Source of the DNA: Desulfurellaceae bacterium
GTDB taxonomy: Bacteria > Campylobacterota_A > Desulfurellia > JAGGSF01
Direction of reading: 5' to 3'
NCBI GenBank assembly: GCA_023128455.1
Contig: JAGMDW010000111.1
Coordinates: 1-8,416, forward strand
DNA length: 8,416 nt
The notes beneath the pieces are model-generated. The model searched no databases. It was not told the DNA's origin and was given only the letters and a program-made list of their open reading frames with translations. The position numbers were made by a program, and so were the translations under genes. Shown in pieces: positions 1 through 5,851 of the stretch (position 1 is the stretch's first letter; each line of letters opens with the position of its first letter).

Positions 1-2684
1 ATATAATCTGCTCTTTTAATGATGTCTAAATCATGTTCTATAACAACCACCGTATTGCCCAAATCCACCAATCTATCTATAATGGATAGTAACTTATTTA
101 TATCGTCTGGATGCAATCCCACTGAAGGCTCATCCAGAAGATATAGTGTTTTTGCAGTTTGAGGATGAATGAGTTCACGCACCAGTTTTATTCTCTGTGC
201 TTCTCCTCCAGAAAGTGTGGTTGCACTCTGCCCTAATTTTATATAACCTAAGCCTATATCTCTCGACAGTTTAAGTTTTTTCTCAATACGCACAATGTTC
301 TTAAAGAATAACCATGCTTCTTCTACCGTCATATCTAAAACATCAGCTATGCTTTTCCCTCTGTATTTTATCCTTAAAGTTTCCTCATTGTATCTCTTCC
401 CTCCACAGGCATCACACCTCACATATACATCTGGAAGAAACTGCATCTCTATCTTTACAGAACCTTCCCCTCTACACCTTTCACATCTTCCTCCCTTTAC
501 ATTGAAACTAAAACGAGCGGGTGTGTATCCTGCCATCTTCGATTCGGGAAGCTGCGCATAAAGTTCTCTTATATCTGTAAATACCCCCGTATATGTGGCA
601 GGATTAGACCTCGGTGTTTTTCCAATGGGACCCTGATCCACATGAATAATCTTATCTGTATTTTCGATTCCCTCAATATTCTTACATTTTTCTTTAGAAA
701 CATCTAACCCATATAAAATGTTCATTGCACATGGATAAAGGGTGTCAAATATAAGTGAAGATTTGCCTGAACCCGAAGGACCGGTTACACACACAAATAT
801 ACCCAACGGTATGTCTACATCAATATTTTTCAAATTGTGTTCCTTAGCTCCTATTATACGAAGATAATTTTTCGCTTTTCTAAAACAAAGATTTCTCTCT
901 ATGCATTTTTTTTTGGATAAATAAAGTCCGGTTAATGCTTCACTTTTTTCTATGTCCTTCGGTGTTCCATGGGCTACCACTTTTCCCCCGTATATGCCTG
1001 CACTAGGACCCATATCTATCACCCAATCAGCCGCTTTAATAATAGCTTCATTATGTTCCACCACTATCACTGTATTATCATTATCCTGCAGAGATTTTAA
1101 GGTACTTATAAGTCTGCAAGTATCAGAAGCGTGTAATCCTATAGACGGTTCATCCAATATATACAAAACTCCTGTTAGCTTTGAGCCGGCCTGAGTGGCC
1201 AATCTAATACGCTGTGACTCTCCTCCTGAAAGAGTATATGCAGAACGGGAAAGCATAAGGTAATCTAAACCCACATTTATAAGAAAATTAAGACGATTTT
1301 TAATCTCTTCTAACAAATTTCCCGCTATCTTTTCTTCCCAAGGCGTAAACTCTTTTTCTAAATTCAAGAAGAATTTATACGCCTCCGATACAGGCATATC
1401 CGTAATATCAATGATATTTTTATCTTGAATCCTTACAGACAAACTTTCTTTGTTTAATTTCTTTCCTTCACATTCTGGACAGGTAAATTCTTTCATCAAC
1501 TCTTTAATCTCTCTGCGTACGATAGATGATTCTGTCTCCACAAATTGTTTACCAATCAGATTTATCACACCTTCAAACGGCTTCTCGTAGGTATGCAAAT
1601 TACCATCTCTTTTGAAGTAAAATTCTATTTTTTTCCCTGCTGTTCCATGAAGGATAATATCTTTTTCTCTTTCTGAAAGTTCTTTAAATGGCTTATACAT
1701 GTCTATATCAAAATATTCACATACCTCTCTCAATATCACCTGGTAAAACTTGTAATGTTTCCTTCTCCATAGCCTTATTGTCCCTTCCCTCAAACTCAAA
1801 TTTTCATCAGGGATGAGTTTTTTTATATCCAGCATATGTTTTACACCCAGACCTCCGCACAGCTTGCAGGCTCCTTGAGGATTATTAAAAGAAAAACTTT
1901 GAGGAGTAATCTTCTTATAACTTATTCCACACGCCGGACATGCAAGTTTTTCCGAAAATATCTCATCTTCCTTATCTGGTTCAGAGATATAAACAAAGCC
2001 ATTCCCTTTTTTTAAAGCCAATTCAACAGATTGATAAAGCCGCGAGTCTAAATCATCTCTTATTAAAAGCCTGTCTATAACCAAAAACAGGTCGTGTTTT
2101 TTATTCTTATTCAATTTTATTTCATCTTCCAATAGGTAATATTTCCCATCTATTCTTATTCTAACAAAACCCTCTTTTCTCAAATTCTCCAAAATATCTA
2201 AAAATTCACCCTTTCTTCCCAAAACAACAGGAGCAAGAATAATAATCTTTTTATCTTTTCTTTTTTTAATTTTCTCCACAATATCCGAGGTACTCTGAGA
2301 TACTATGGGACGTCCGCACTTATAACAACAAGGTTTCCCTATATGGGCAAACAAAAGCCTCAGATAATCATAGCTTTCTGTAATTGTACCTACGGTAGAA
2401 CGGGGATTAGAAGATACACCACGTTGATTAATAGCGATAGCAGGAGAAAGCCCTTCTATTGATTCTACATTGGGCTTTTCTATTCTCTCTAAAAATTGAC
2501 GAGCATAGCTGCTCAGAGATTCTACATATCTCCTTTGACCTTCAGCATATAAAATATCAAAGGCAAGTGTTGATTTACCAGAACCGGAAGGACCGGTTAT
2601 AGCTATTAACTTGAATTTCGGTATGTCCGCAGAGACATTCTTTAAGTTGTTTACACACGCACCCCTTACCTTTATCCACTTCAT
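1..2684 (-). CDS. uvrA: UvrABC excinuclease subunit A, C-terminus cut by window edge
   Basis: DNA-damage recognition ATPase of nucleotide excision repair; it dimerises, scans DNA and loads UvrB. I translated stretches along the minus strand from ATG 2684-2682 and the frame stays consistent to base 1, giving 894 codons. The family is usually about 940 residues, so roughly 45 are missing at the left edge. Two ABC modules are visible: Walker A GPSGSGKST at 31-39, signature LSGGESQR at 485-492 and Walker B LDEP at 510-513; then Walker A GPSGSGKSS at 635-643, signature LSGGEAQR at 824-831 and LDEP at 850-853. Zinc modules are CPAC/CKLC (249-276) and CERC/CDAC (734-760). All catalytic motifs look intact. 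The start overlaps the dnaB stop as ATGA, with a GGGG-rich, modest ribosome site inside the dnaB end, so translation is probably coupled to dnaB. Identification is certain from the motifs; operon membership is inferred from the overlap. Confidence 0.97.
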   Translation of the reverse strand, partial: MKWIKVRGACVNNLKNVSADIPKFKLIAITGPSGSGKSTLAFDILYAEGQRRYVESLSSYARQFLERIEKPNVESIEGLSPAIAINQRGVSSNPRSTVGTITESYDYLRLLFAHIGKPCCYKCGRPIVSQSTSDIVEKIKKRKDKKIIILAPVVLGRKGEFLDILENLRKEGFVRIRIDGKYYLLEDEIKLNKNKKHDLFLVIDRLLIRDDLDSRLYQSVELALKKGNGFVYISEPDKEDEIFSEKLACPACGISYKKITPQSFSFNNPQGACKLCGGLGVKHMLDIKKLIPDENLSLREGTIRLWRRKHYKFYQVILREVCEYFDIDMYKPFKELSEREKDIILHGTAGKKIEFYFKRDGNLHTYEKPFEGVINLIGKQFVETESSIVRREIKELMKEFTCPECEGKKLNKESLSVRIQDKNIIDITDMPVSEAYKFFLNLEKEFTPWEEKIAGNLLEEIKNRLNFLINVGLDYLMLSRSAYTLSGGESQRIRLATQAGSKLTGVLYILDEPSIGLHASDTCRLISTLKSLQDNDNTVIVVEHNEAIIKAADWVIDMGPSAGIYGGKVVAHGTPKDIEKSEALTGLYLSKKKCIERNLCFRKAKNYLRIIGAKEHNLKNIDVDIPLGIFVCVTGPSGSGKSSLIFDTLYPCAMNILYGLDVSKEKCKNIEGIENTDKIIHVDQGPIGKTPRSNPATYTGVFTDIRELYAQLPESKMAGYTPARFSFNVKGGRCERCRGEGSVKIEMQFLPDVYVRCDACGGKRYNEETLRIKYRGKSIADVLDMTVEEAWLFFKNIVRIEKKLKLSRDIGLGYIKLGQSATTLSGGEAQRIKLVRELIHPQTAKTLYLLDEPSVGLHPDDINKLLSIIDRLVDLGNTVVVIEHDLDIIKRADY

Positions 2685-4006
2685 GCCACCCCTTTTGCCA
2701 AATCTTTAAATGTCATAGTATCGCTGAAGAAACTCATCTTTATTGTCATCCCTGCAGGCCCATTTCTCTGTTTTCCAATCTTTACTCTCGCAATGTTTTT
2801 TTCCTGTGTCTTTTCATTATACATTTCGTCTCTGTATATAAACAGAATAACATCTGCATCTTGTTCTATTGCCCCCGACTCACGCAGGTCGGCAAGCATA
2901 GGCATTTTGTTATCCCTGGACTCCACCCCTCTGTTGAGTTGAGAAACAGCAATAACAGGTATGTTCAACTCTTTTGCCAAAATCTTCAAAGAGCGGGAAA
3001 TTTCTGTTATTTCCTGAACCCGAGATTCTGTCTTCATGCCTTTCATAAGCTGGAGATAATCAACAATAATCAGAGATATATTCTTTTCTAATTTTATCTT
3101 TCTTGCCTTTGCCCTTATGTCTAATACAGAAAGCATTGGGCTATCATCTATGTATATAGATAAGTTTCTTAGATGATCAAATGCATTGGGAAGTTTATCC
3201 CATTCTTCTTTTCTCATATAACCTGTGCGTAAATGATAATTATCTATACCAGAAACAGAAGAAACTACTCTCAATACAAGCTGTTTCACAGACATCTCCA
3301 AACTAAATACGGCTACAGCTTGTCCAGTGCTGGCTGCATTTATTGCAACATTCAATGCAAATGCTGTCTTTCCCATTGATGGTCTACCAGCAACGATAAT
3401 AAGATCTCCTTTCTGAAATCCACTCGTATGTTTATCTAAATCTGCAAACCCTGAAGGCACTCCGGTATAGGCGATGTTTCCTTGAGACAGTCTTTGGAGA
3501 TATTGCTCTGTTTCCTCCGTTGTATCCGACAAAGCTACAAATCCAGAACTTAATCTTTCCTCGCAAACATTAAATATCTTCTCCTGAGCAAGATCTACTG
3601 CTTCTTCCACATTTTCCGGCTCACTATAGCATACAGTCGAAATAGTGGTACAAACATCAATAAGCCTTCTTAAAACGGATTTTTTCCGTATAATTTCTGC
3701 ATAATAAGAAGCGTTAGATGCAGTGGGAAGAACATCAGGCAACTCCAAGCAATAACTGTATCCACCTGCTAAATCCAATATTCCATCTTCCTTTAACTTA
3801 TTGGTTAATGTTATCACATCGATAGGATTTCCCTGTTCATACAATCTTGCCATAGTTTTAAACAATATGCTGTTCCGTTTATCAAAAAAATCTTCTACCC
3901 TAACATTTTCCAAAACATCTGCCATTACAGCATTATCCAGCAGGATAGAACACAGAACAGCTCTTTCTGCTTCTACGGCTTGAGGATAGATTTTAATATC
4001 GCTCAT
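2681..4006 (-). CDS. dnaB: Replicative DNA helicase DnaB
   Basis: Hexameric 5'-3' helicase that unwinds the replication fork and recruits primase. It is 441 residues, near the usual 440-470, with no intein. The N-terminal domain begins with the typical PQAVEAERAVLCSILLD (8-24). The RecA-like C-terminal domain carries Walker A GRPSMGKTA (207-215), SLEMS (235-239), Walker B LIIVDYLQLM (312-321), SQLNRGVESR (355-364), the ADLRESGAIEQDAD segment (372-385) and the arginine-finger region KIGKQRNGP (409-417). The ATG overlaps the rplI stop by 4 bp (ATGA). Its own upstream sequence is purine-rich with only a weak Shine-Dalgarno match, so it probably relies on ribosomes finishing rplI. Placement after ssb-rpsR-rplI is the classical bacterial arrangement. 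No oddities in the protein. Confidence 0.97.
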   Translation of the reverse strand: MSDIKIYPQAVEAERAVLCSILLDNAVMADVLENVRVEDFFDKRNSILFKTMARLYEQGNPIDVITLTNKLKEDGILDLAGGYSYCLELPDVLPTASNASYYAEIIRKKSVLRRLIDVCTTISTVCYSEPENVEEAVDLAQEKIFNVCEERLSSGFVALSDTTEETEQYLQRLSQGNIAYTGVPSGFADLDKHTSGFQKGDLIIVAGRPSMGKTAFALNVAINAASTGQAVAVFSLEMSVKQLVLRVVSSVSGIDNYHLRTGYMRKEEWDKLPNAFDHLRNLSIYIDDSPMLSVLDIRAKARKIKLEKNISLIIVDYLQLMKGMKTESRVQEITEISRSLKILAKELNIPVIAVSQLNRGVESRDNKMPMLADLRESGAIEQDADVILFIYRDEMYNEKTQEKNIARVKIGKQRNGPAGMTIKMSFFSDTMTFKDLAKGVA

Positions 4007-4470
4007 TCTTGCTTTTCTTTTTCTTCTTCTGCCTCTATAACAATCTTCAAATTCGCCTTTATATCCCTGTAAAGAGCAACTTCCACCAGATATTCACCTA
4101 TCTTTTTCATATCTTGCTTTAATCTAATAGTCTTTCTTCCAATATCAATCCCTTTACCTAAAAGAGCCTCAGATATTTCCTGAGAGGTTACCGCACCAAA
4201 TAATTTCCCTTCTTTCCCCACTTTCCTCTTAAAATCAAGACTAATCTTCTCAATTTGTTCTTTTAAATTTTGGGTGTCCCTTATCTTTTTTTCTGCCTTC
4301 TTCAAAATACTTTTTTCCTTCTCCTGAAAGCCTTTTATACTCTTTTTTGTCGCTGCAAACGCTAATTTTCGCGGAACGAGATAATTCCTAGCAAATCCAT
4401 TAGCTACCTCTTTAATATCGCCTGCATAAGCTGTTCCTTCCACATCTTCTATAAAAATTACCTTCACCAT
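4003..4470 (-). CDS. rplI: 50S ribosomal protein L9
   Basis: L9 binds 23S rRNA near the L1 stalk and helps maintain reading frame. The product is 155 residues from the ATG, close to the usual ~148. The N-terminal domain VKVIFIEDVEG...GDIKEVANGFARNYLVPRKLA matches the L9 signature, followed by a lysine/glutamate-rich connecting helix (about 40-80) and a C-terminal domain with GKLFGAVTSQEISEAL. Start choice: the ATG at 4470 lies only 2 nt after the AGGAGG that overlaps the rpsR stop codon. The next codon is a GTG (4467-4465) that has 5-nt spacing and gives VKVIFIED, which aligns directly with the family's usual MKVILLED start. The true start may therefore be GTG 4467, one residue shorter. It begins 6 bp after rpsR ends and overlaps dnaB by 4 bp. 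Confidence 0.96.
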   Translation of the reverse strand: MVKVIFIEDVEGTAYAGDIKEVANGFARNYLVPRKLAFAATKKSIKGFQEKEKSILKKAEKKIRDTQNLKEQIEKISLDFKRKVGKEGKLFGAVTSQEISEALLGKGIDIGRKTIRLKQDMKKIGEYLVEVALYRDIKANLKIVIEAEEEKEKQE

Positions 4471-4476
4471 CTCCTC

Positions 4477-4755
4477 CTAACGACTTAATCCTTTTTCACT
4501 CACCGAAAATGGTAGAAGAGCCATCATTCTTGCCTTCTTTATCACTTTAGTAAGAACTCTTTGATGTTTAGCACAAATACCCGATGCTCTCCCAGGAAGA
4601 ATTTTACATCTCTCCGTGATAAATTTGGAAAGAAGACTCGCATCCTTATAATCAGCATCATTCAGTTTATTTACACAAAAATAACACACCTTCTTCTTAA
4701 AAAAAGAATAATTTTTGTTCTTATACTTGTCAGTTTGTTTTTTATAACGGAACAT
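4477..4755 (-). CDS. rpsR: 30S ribosomal protein S18
   Basis: Small-subunit protein that pairs with S6 on the 16S rRNA platform. It is 92 residues: a basic, lysine/tyrosine-rich N-terminal tail (1-21), then the conserved core KVCYFCVNKL...DYKD, LLSKFITERCKILPGR, GICAKHQRVLTKVIKKAR and ALLPF. Cysteines are CxxC at 24 and 27 plus two more within ERCKILP and GICAKH, which suggests a zinc-binding (C+) form. The family as I recall it usually has ERGKI and a double arginine where this protein has ERCKI and GR. The start overlaps the last 14 bp of ssb and has a good Shine-Dalgarno (GAGGAG, about 7 nt upstream) lying inside ssb. The stop TAG overlaps the rplI ribosome binding site, so rpsR and rplI are likely coupled. 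Confidence 0.95.
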   Translation of the reverse strand: MFRYKKQTDKYKNKNYSFFKKKVCYFCVNKLNDADYKDASLLSKFITERCKILPGRASGICAKHQRVLTKVIKKARMMALLPFSVSEKGLSR

Positions 4756-5128
4756 CGTCTTTCTCCTCGCTTCCTTGAGATGTATCTTCTCTCTTTTTAA
4801 ATGTATTATTTATAAACTGCACTGTTTGCGCTGTTATCTCATGTTTAGAACGCTTCTTGCCCTCTTGATCCTCCCATGTTCTATAACGCAACCTCCCGTC
4901 CACTAACGCCGATCGACCTTTAGAAAGATATTCGTGAACATTTTCTGCCTGCTTACCAAAAACCGTAACATCTATAAAGCATGTTTCTTTTACAGTTTCA
5001 CCACTCCGCTTAAACTGCGTGTTCACCGCCAGACCAAATGAACAAACAGCCATGCCTGAAGGAAGAAAGCGCAATTCCGGGTCTCTGGTAAGATTACCCA
5101 CCAAAATCACCTTGTTATAATAAGCCAT
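4742..5128 (-). CDS. ssb: Single-stranded DNA-binding protein
   Basis: Binds and protects single-stranded DNA in replication, recombination and repair, and recruits partners through its acidic C-terminal tip. It is 128 residues, short for the family because the linker is only about 15 residues. The OB-fold runs from YNKVILVGNLTRDPELR (4-20) through FIDVTVFGKQAENVHEYLSKG to VDGRLRYRTWED and ITAQTVQFI (about 106). The tail is acidic and ends DDVPL rather than the usual DDIPF, so the terminal phenylalanine that inserts into partner proteins is replaced by leucine. The start overlaps the rpsF stop as TAATG, with GAGG about 7 nt upstream. The last four codons share DNA with the start of rpsR in another frame. 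Confidence 0.95.
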   Translation of the reverse strand: MAYYNKVILVGNLTRDPELRFLPSGMAVCSFGLAVNTQFKRSGETVKETCFIDVTVFGKQAENVHEYLSKGRSALVDGRLRYRTWEDQEGKKRSKHEITAQTVQFINNTFKKREDTSQGSEEKDDVPL

Positions 5129-5445
5129 TATTTTGCCTCGCTTTTATATTTCTCTACATCCTTTTTAAGCATCTTACTAACCATAAACCTTATTATATCT
5201 TCCATAAACTTCAATTTTGCACCTATTATACGAGGAACCGCAGGGGGTGCTTTAAAATGAACAAGAATATATATTCCCTGTTCATGCTTCTTAATAGGAT
5301 ATGCAAGTTTCCTTCTACTCCAGATATCGGATTTTAAGATTTCCCCGTTATTCTGTGTAATAACGGCATTTACATTATCCTGTGCTTCTTTTACCGCTTC
5401 ATCGGAAAGCACAGGCGGAACAATGTATAAAAGTTCGTACCACAC
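5128..5445 (-). CDS. rpsF: 30S ribosomal protein S6
   Basis: Small-subunit platform protein that binds 16S rRNA together with S18. The core WYELLYIVPP, a central SDIWSRRKLAYPIKKHEQGIYILVHFKAP and the C-terminal LKFMEDIIRFMVSKML are the S6 fold. I choose GTG 5445-5443 (105 residues, MWYELLYIVPP). A strong AAGGAGG lies 5 nt upstream at 5457-5451, and the family normally begins just before the WYE/YE motif. An in-frame TTG at 5487 would add 14 residues, but that extension has no family support, would place the Shine-Dalgarno inside the gene, and lies at about the predicted transcription start. First gene of the operon; its stop overlaps the ssb start by one base. Confidence 0.95.
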   Translation of the reverse strand: MWYELLYIVPPVLSDEAVKEAQDNVNAVITQNNGEILKSDIWSRRKLAYPIKKHEQGIYILVHFKAPPAVPRIIGAKLKFMEDIIRFMVSKMLKKDVEKYKSEAK

Positions 5446-5450
5446 ATCTA

Positions 5451-5457
5451 CCTCCTT
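5451..5457 (-). promoter_or_regulatory. Ribosome binding site that fixes the rpsF start
   Basis: The minus strand reads AAGGAGG, then five bases (TAGAT), then GTG. This near-perfect Shine-Dalgarno sets the S6 start at 5445 rather than the longer in-frame TTG at 5487. Confidence 0.85.
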
Positions 5458-5468
5458 GTGGATATTTA

Positions 5469-5485
5469 GCCCTCTTAAAGAGAGC
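5469..5485 (-). promoter_or_regulatory. Small hairpin in the rpsF leader
   Basis: On the minus strand GCTCTC and GAGGGC can pair (six pairs, one of them G-U) around the loop TTTAA, ending 11 bases before the rpsF Shine-Dalgarno. S6:S18 complexes autoregulate this operon in many bacteria through a leader RNA. I cannot see the CCG-containing loop expected for that motif, so a regulatory role is only a possibility. Confidence 0.3.
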
Positions 5486-5493
5486 AAGGATTA

Positions 5494-5522
5494 ATACTAT
5501 ATATCACGAATAATATTTTCAA
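5494..5522 (-). promoter_or_regulatory. Putative sigma-70-type promoter of the rpsF operon
   Basis: The minus strand carries TTGAAA (5522-5517), a 17-base spacer and TAGTAT (5499-5494), matching the consensus at 5/6 and 4/6. An overlapping TATAGT two bases upstream is an alternative -10. Transcription would start near 5487, leaving a leader of about 40 bases. AT richness makes chance matches common, so this is tentative; the position and the dyad over the -35 box support it. Confidence 0.45.
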
Positions 5523-5536
5523 GCAAGAAAATATTA
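5511..5536. repeat. Perfect 10-bp-arm inverted repeat upstream of rpsF
   Basis: TAATATTTTC at 5511-5520 and GAAAATATTA at 5527-5536 are exact reverse complements around the spacer AAGCAA. The left arm and spacer overlap the predicted -35 box of the rpsF operon (5517-5522), a position typical of an operator bound by a dimeric regulator. An AT-only hairpin would be weak as RNA. Function is inferred from location only. Confidence 0.5.
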
Positions 5537-5732
5537 CGAGCCCAAAACCTTATGTTTATCAAAAATAGGAGAAGTTGTAGAGAAGAATAAGTAAAATTTA
5601 CAATATTGGTCAGTTGTTTATCTTACTACTCTTTTCACACAGAACAATAAGATTAATAAACTCTCTATTAGAAAAATACCCTTACACTGTTGCCTCATAT
5701 AAAGATCTACACGAAACAATCATTCGTTTTCA

Positions 5733-5753
5733 TAAAAAAACTCCGTTTTTTTA
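5733..5753. repeat. A/T-run inverted repeat with terminator-like look
   Basis: TAAAAAAAC (5733-5741) and GTTTTTTTA (5745-5753) are perfect 9-base arms around TCC. An alternative fold pairs CCGT with ACGG across the T run. It has A and T tracts on both strands but almost no GC in the stem, and it lies upstream of both operons rather than behind a gene, so a true terminator is unlikely. Intrinsic bending or an AT-rich upstream element are alternatives. Confidence 0.35.
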
Positions 5754-5772
5754 CGGCAATTTGAGGGATTGA

Positions 5773-5813
5773 CAACTGCCTCTGGCAGTTGCAAGCAATT
5801 GCCATTAGCAATT
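5773..5813. repeat. Two adjacent inverted repeats before the homocysteine operon
   Basis: CAACTGCC (5773-5780) and GGCAGTTG (5784-5791) form a perfect 8-base stem with loop TCT. Immediately after, AATTGC (5797-5802) and GCAATT (5808-5813) form a 6-base stem with loop CATTA. TTGACAA occurs on both sides of the pair, at 5769-5775 and 5816-5822. The block may be an operator pair, or a small palindromic repeat unit bounded by a short direct repeat. It lies upstream of the preferred start of the DUF39 gene and would fall partly inside the gene if the upstream TTG were used. Confidence 0.5.
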
Positions 5814-5815
5814 CC

Positions 5816-5844
5816 TTGACAATAGAAGGAATAAAATCTAAATT
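5816..5844 (+). promoter_or_regulatory. Possible promoter of the homocysteine operon
   Basis: TTGACA (5816-5821, perfect -35), a 17-base spacer and TAAATT (5839-5844, 4/6 of the -10 consensus). The predicted transcription start falls at about 5851, essentially at the ATG at 5852, which would make the mRNA nearly leaderless. That fits the absence of a clear Shine-Dalgarno before the ATG, but it is unusual and the match may be fortuitous. Confidence 0.35.
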
Positions 5845-5851
5845 AGCGAAA

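Larger units (their letters stand above)
5446..5851. other. Divergent intergenic region, no gene seen
   Basis: About 400 bases separate the two divergent operons. On both strands I see only very short open frames lacking ribosome sites or family resemblance. The content is regulatory-looking: leader and promoter of rpsF (5446-5522), the 5511-5536 dyad, a featureless AT-rich stretch (5537-5732), an A/T-run hairpin (5733-5753), two inverted repeats (5773-5813) and a possible promoter for the rightward operon (5816-5844). No tRNA, riboswitch or T-box core was recognised. Confidence 0.7.

Noticed and set aside
906..914. Nine-T run (A run in uvrA) as a possible programmed frameshift or sequencing error
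   Set aside because: The UvrA frame continues correctly on both sides and encodes a plausible lysine run between the two ABC modules.
952..1194. 80-codon plus-strand frame within uvrA
   Set aside because: Antisense shadow across the signature and Walker B region of the first UvrA ABC module; uvrA is in frame throughout.
5446..5487. Canonical S6:S18 autoregulatory leader RNA
   Set aside because: Only a 6-pair hairpin is visible and the expected CCG-bearing loop is not seen, so I do not call the motif.
5618..5698. 26-codon minus-strand frame with a hydrophobic middle, upstream of rpsF
   Set aside because: No Shine-Dalgarno before its ATG, no recognisable family, and the length is within chance for AT-rich intergenic DNA.
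5707..5733. Eight-codon minus-strand frame preceded by GGAG at good spacing, possible leader peptide
   Set aside because: Too short to support; about 260 bases from rpsF, upstream of the likely promoter, and the spacer is part of an A/T-run repeat.
5789..5851. Extension of the DUF39 protein to TTG 5789
   Set aside because: No ribosome site, the 21 residues have no family resemblance, and the segment is made of inverted repeats and a promoter-like element.
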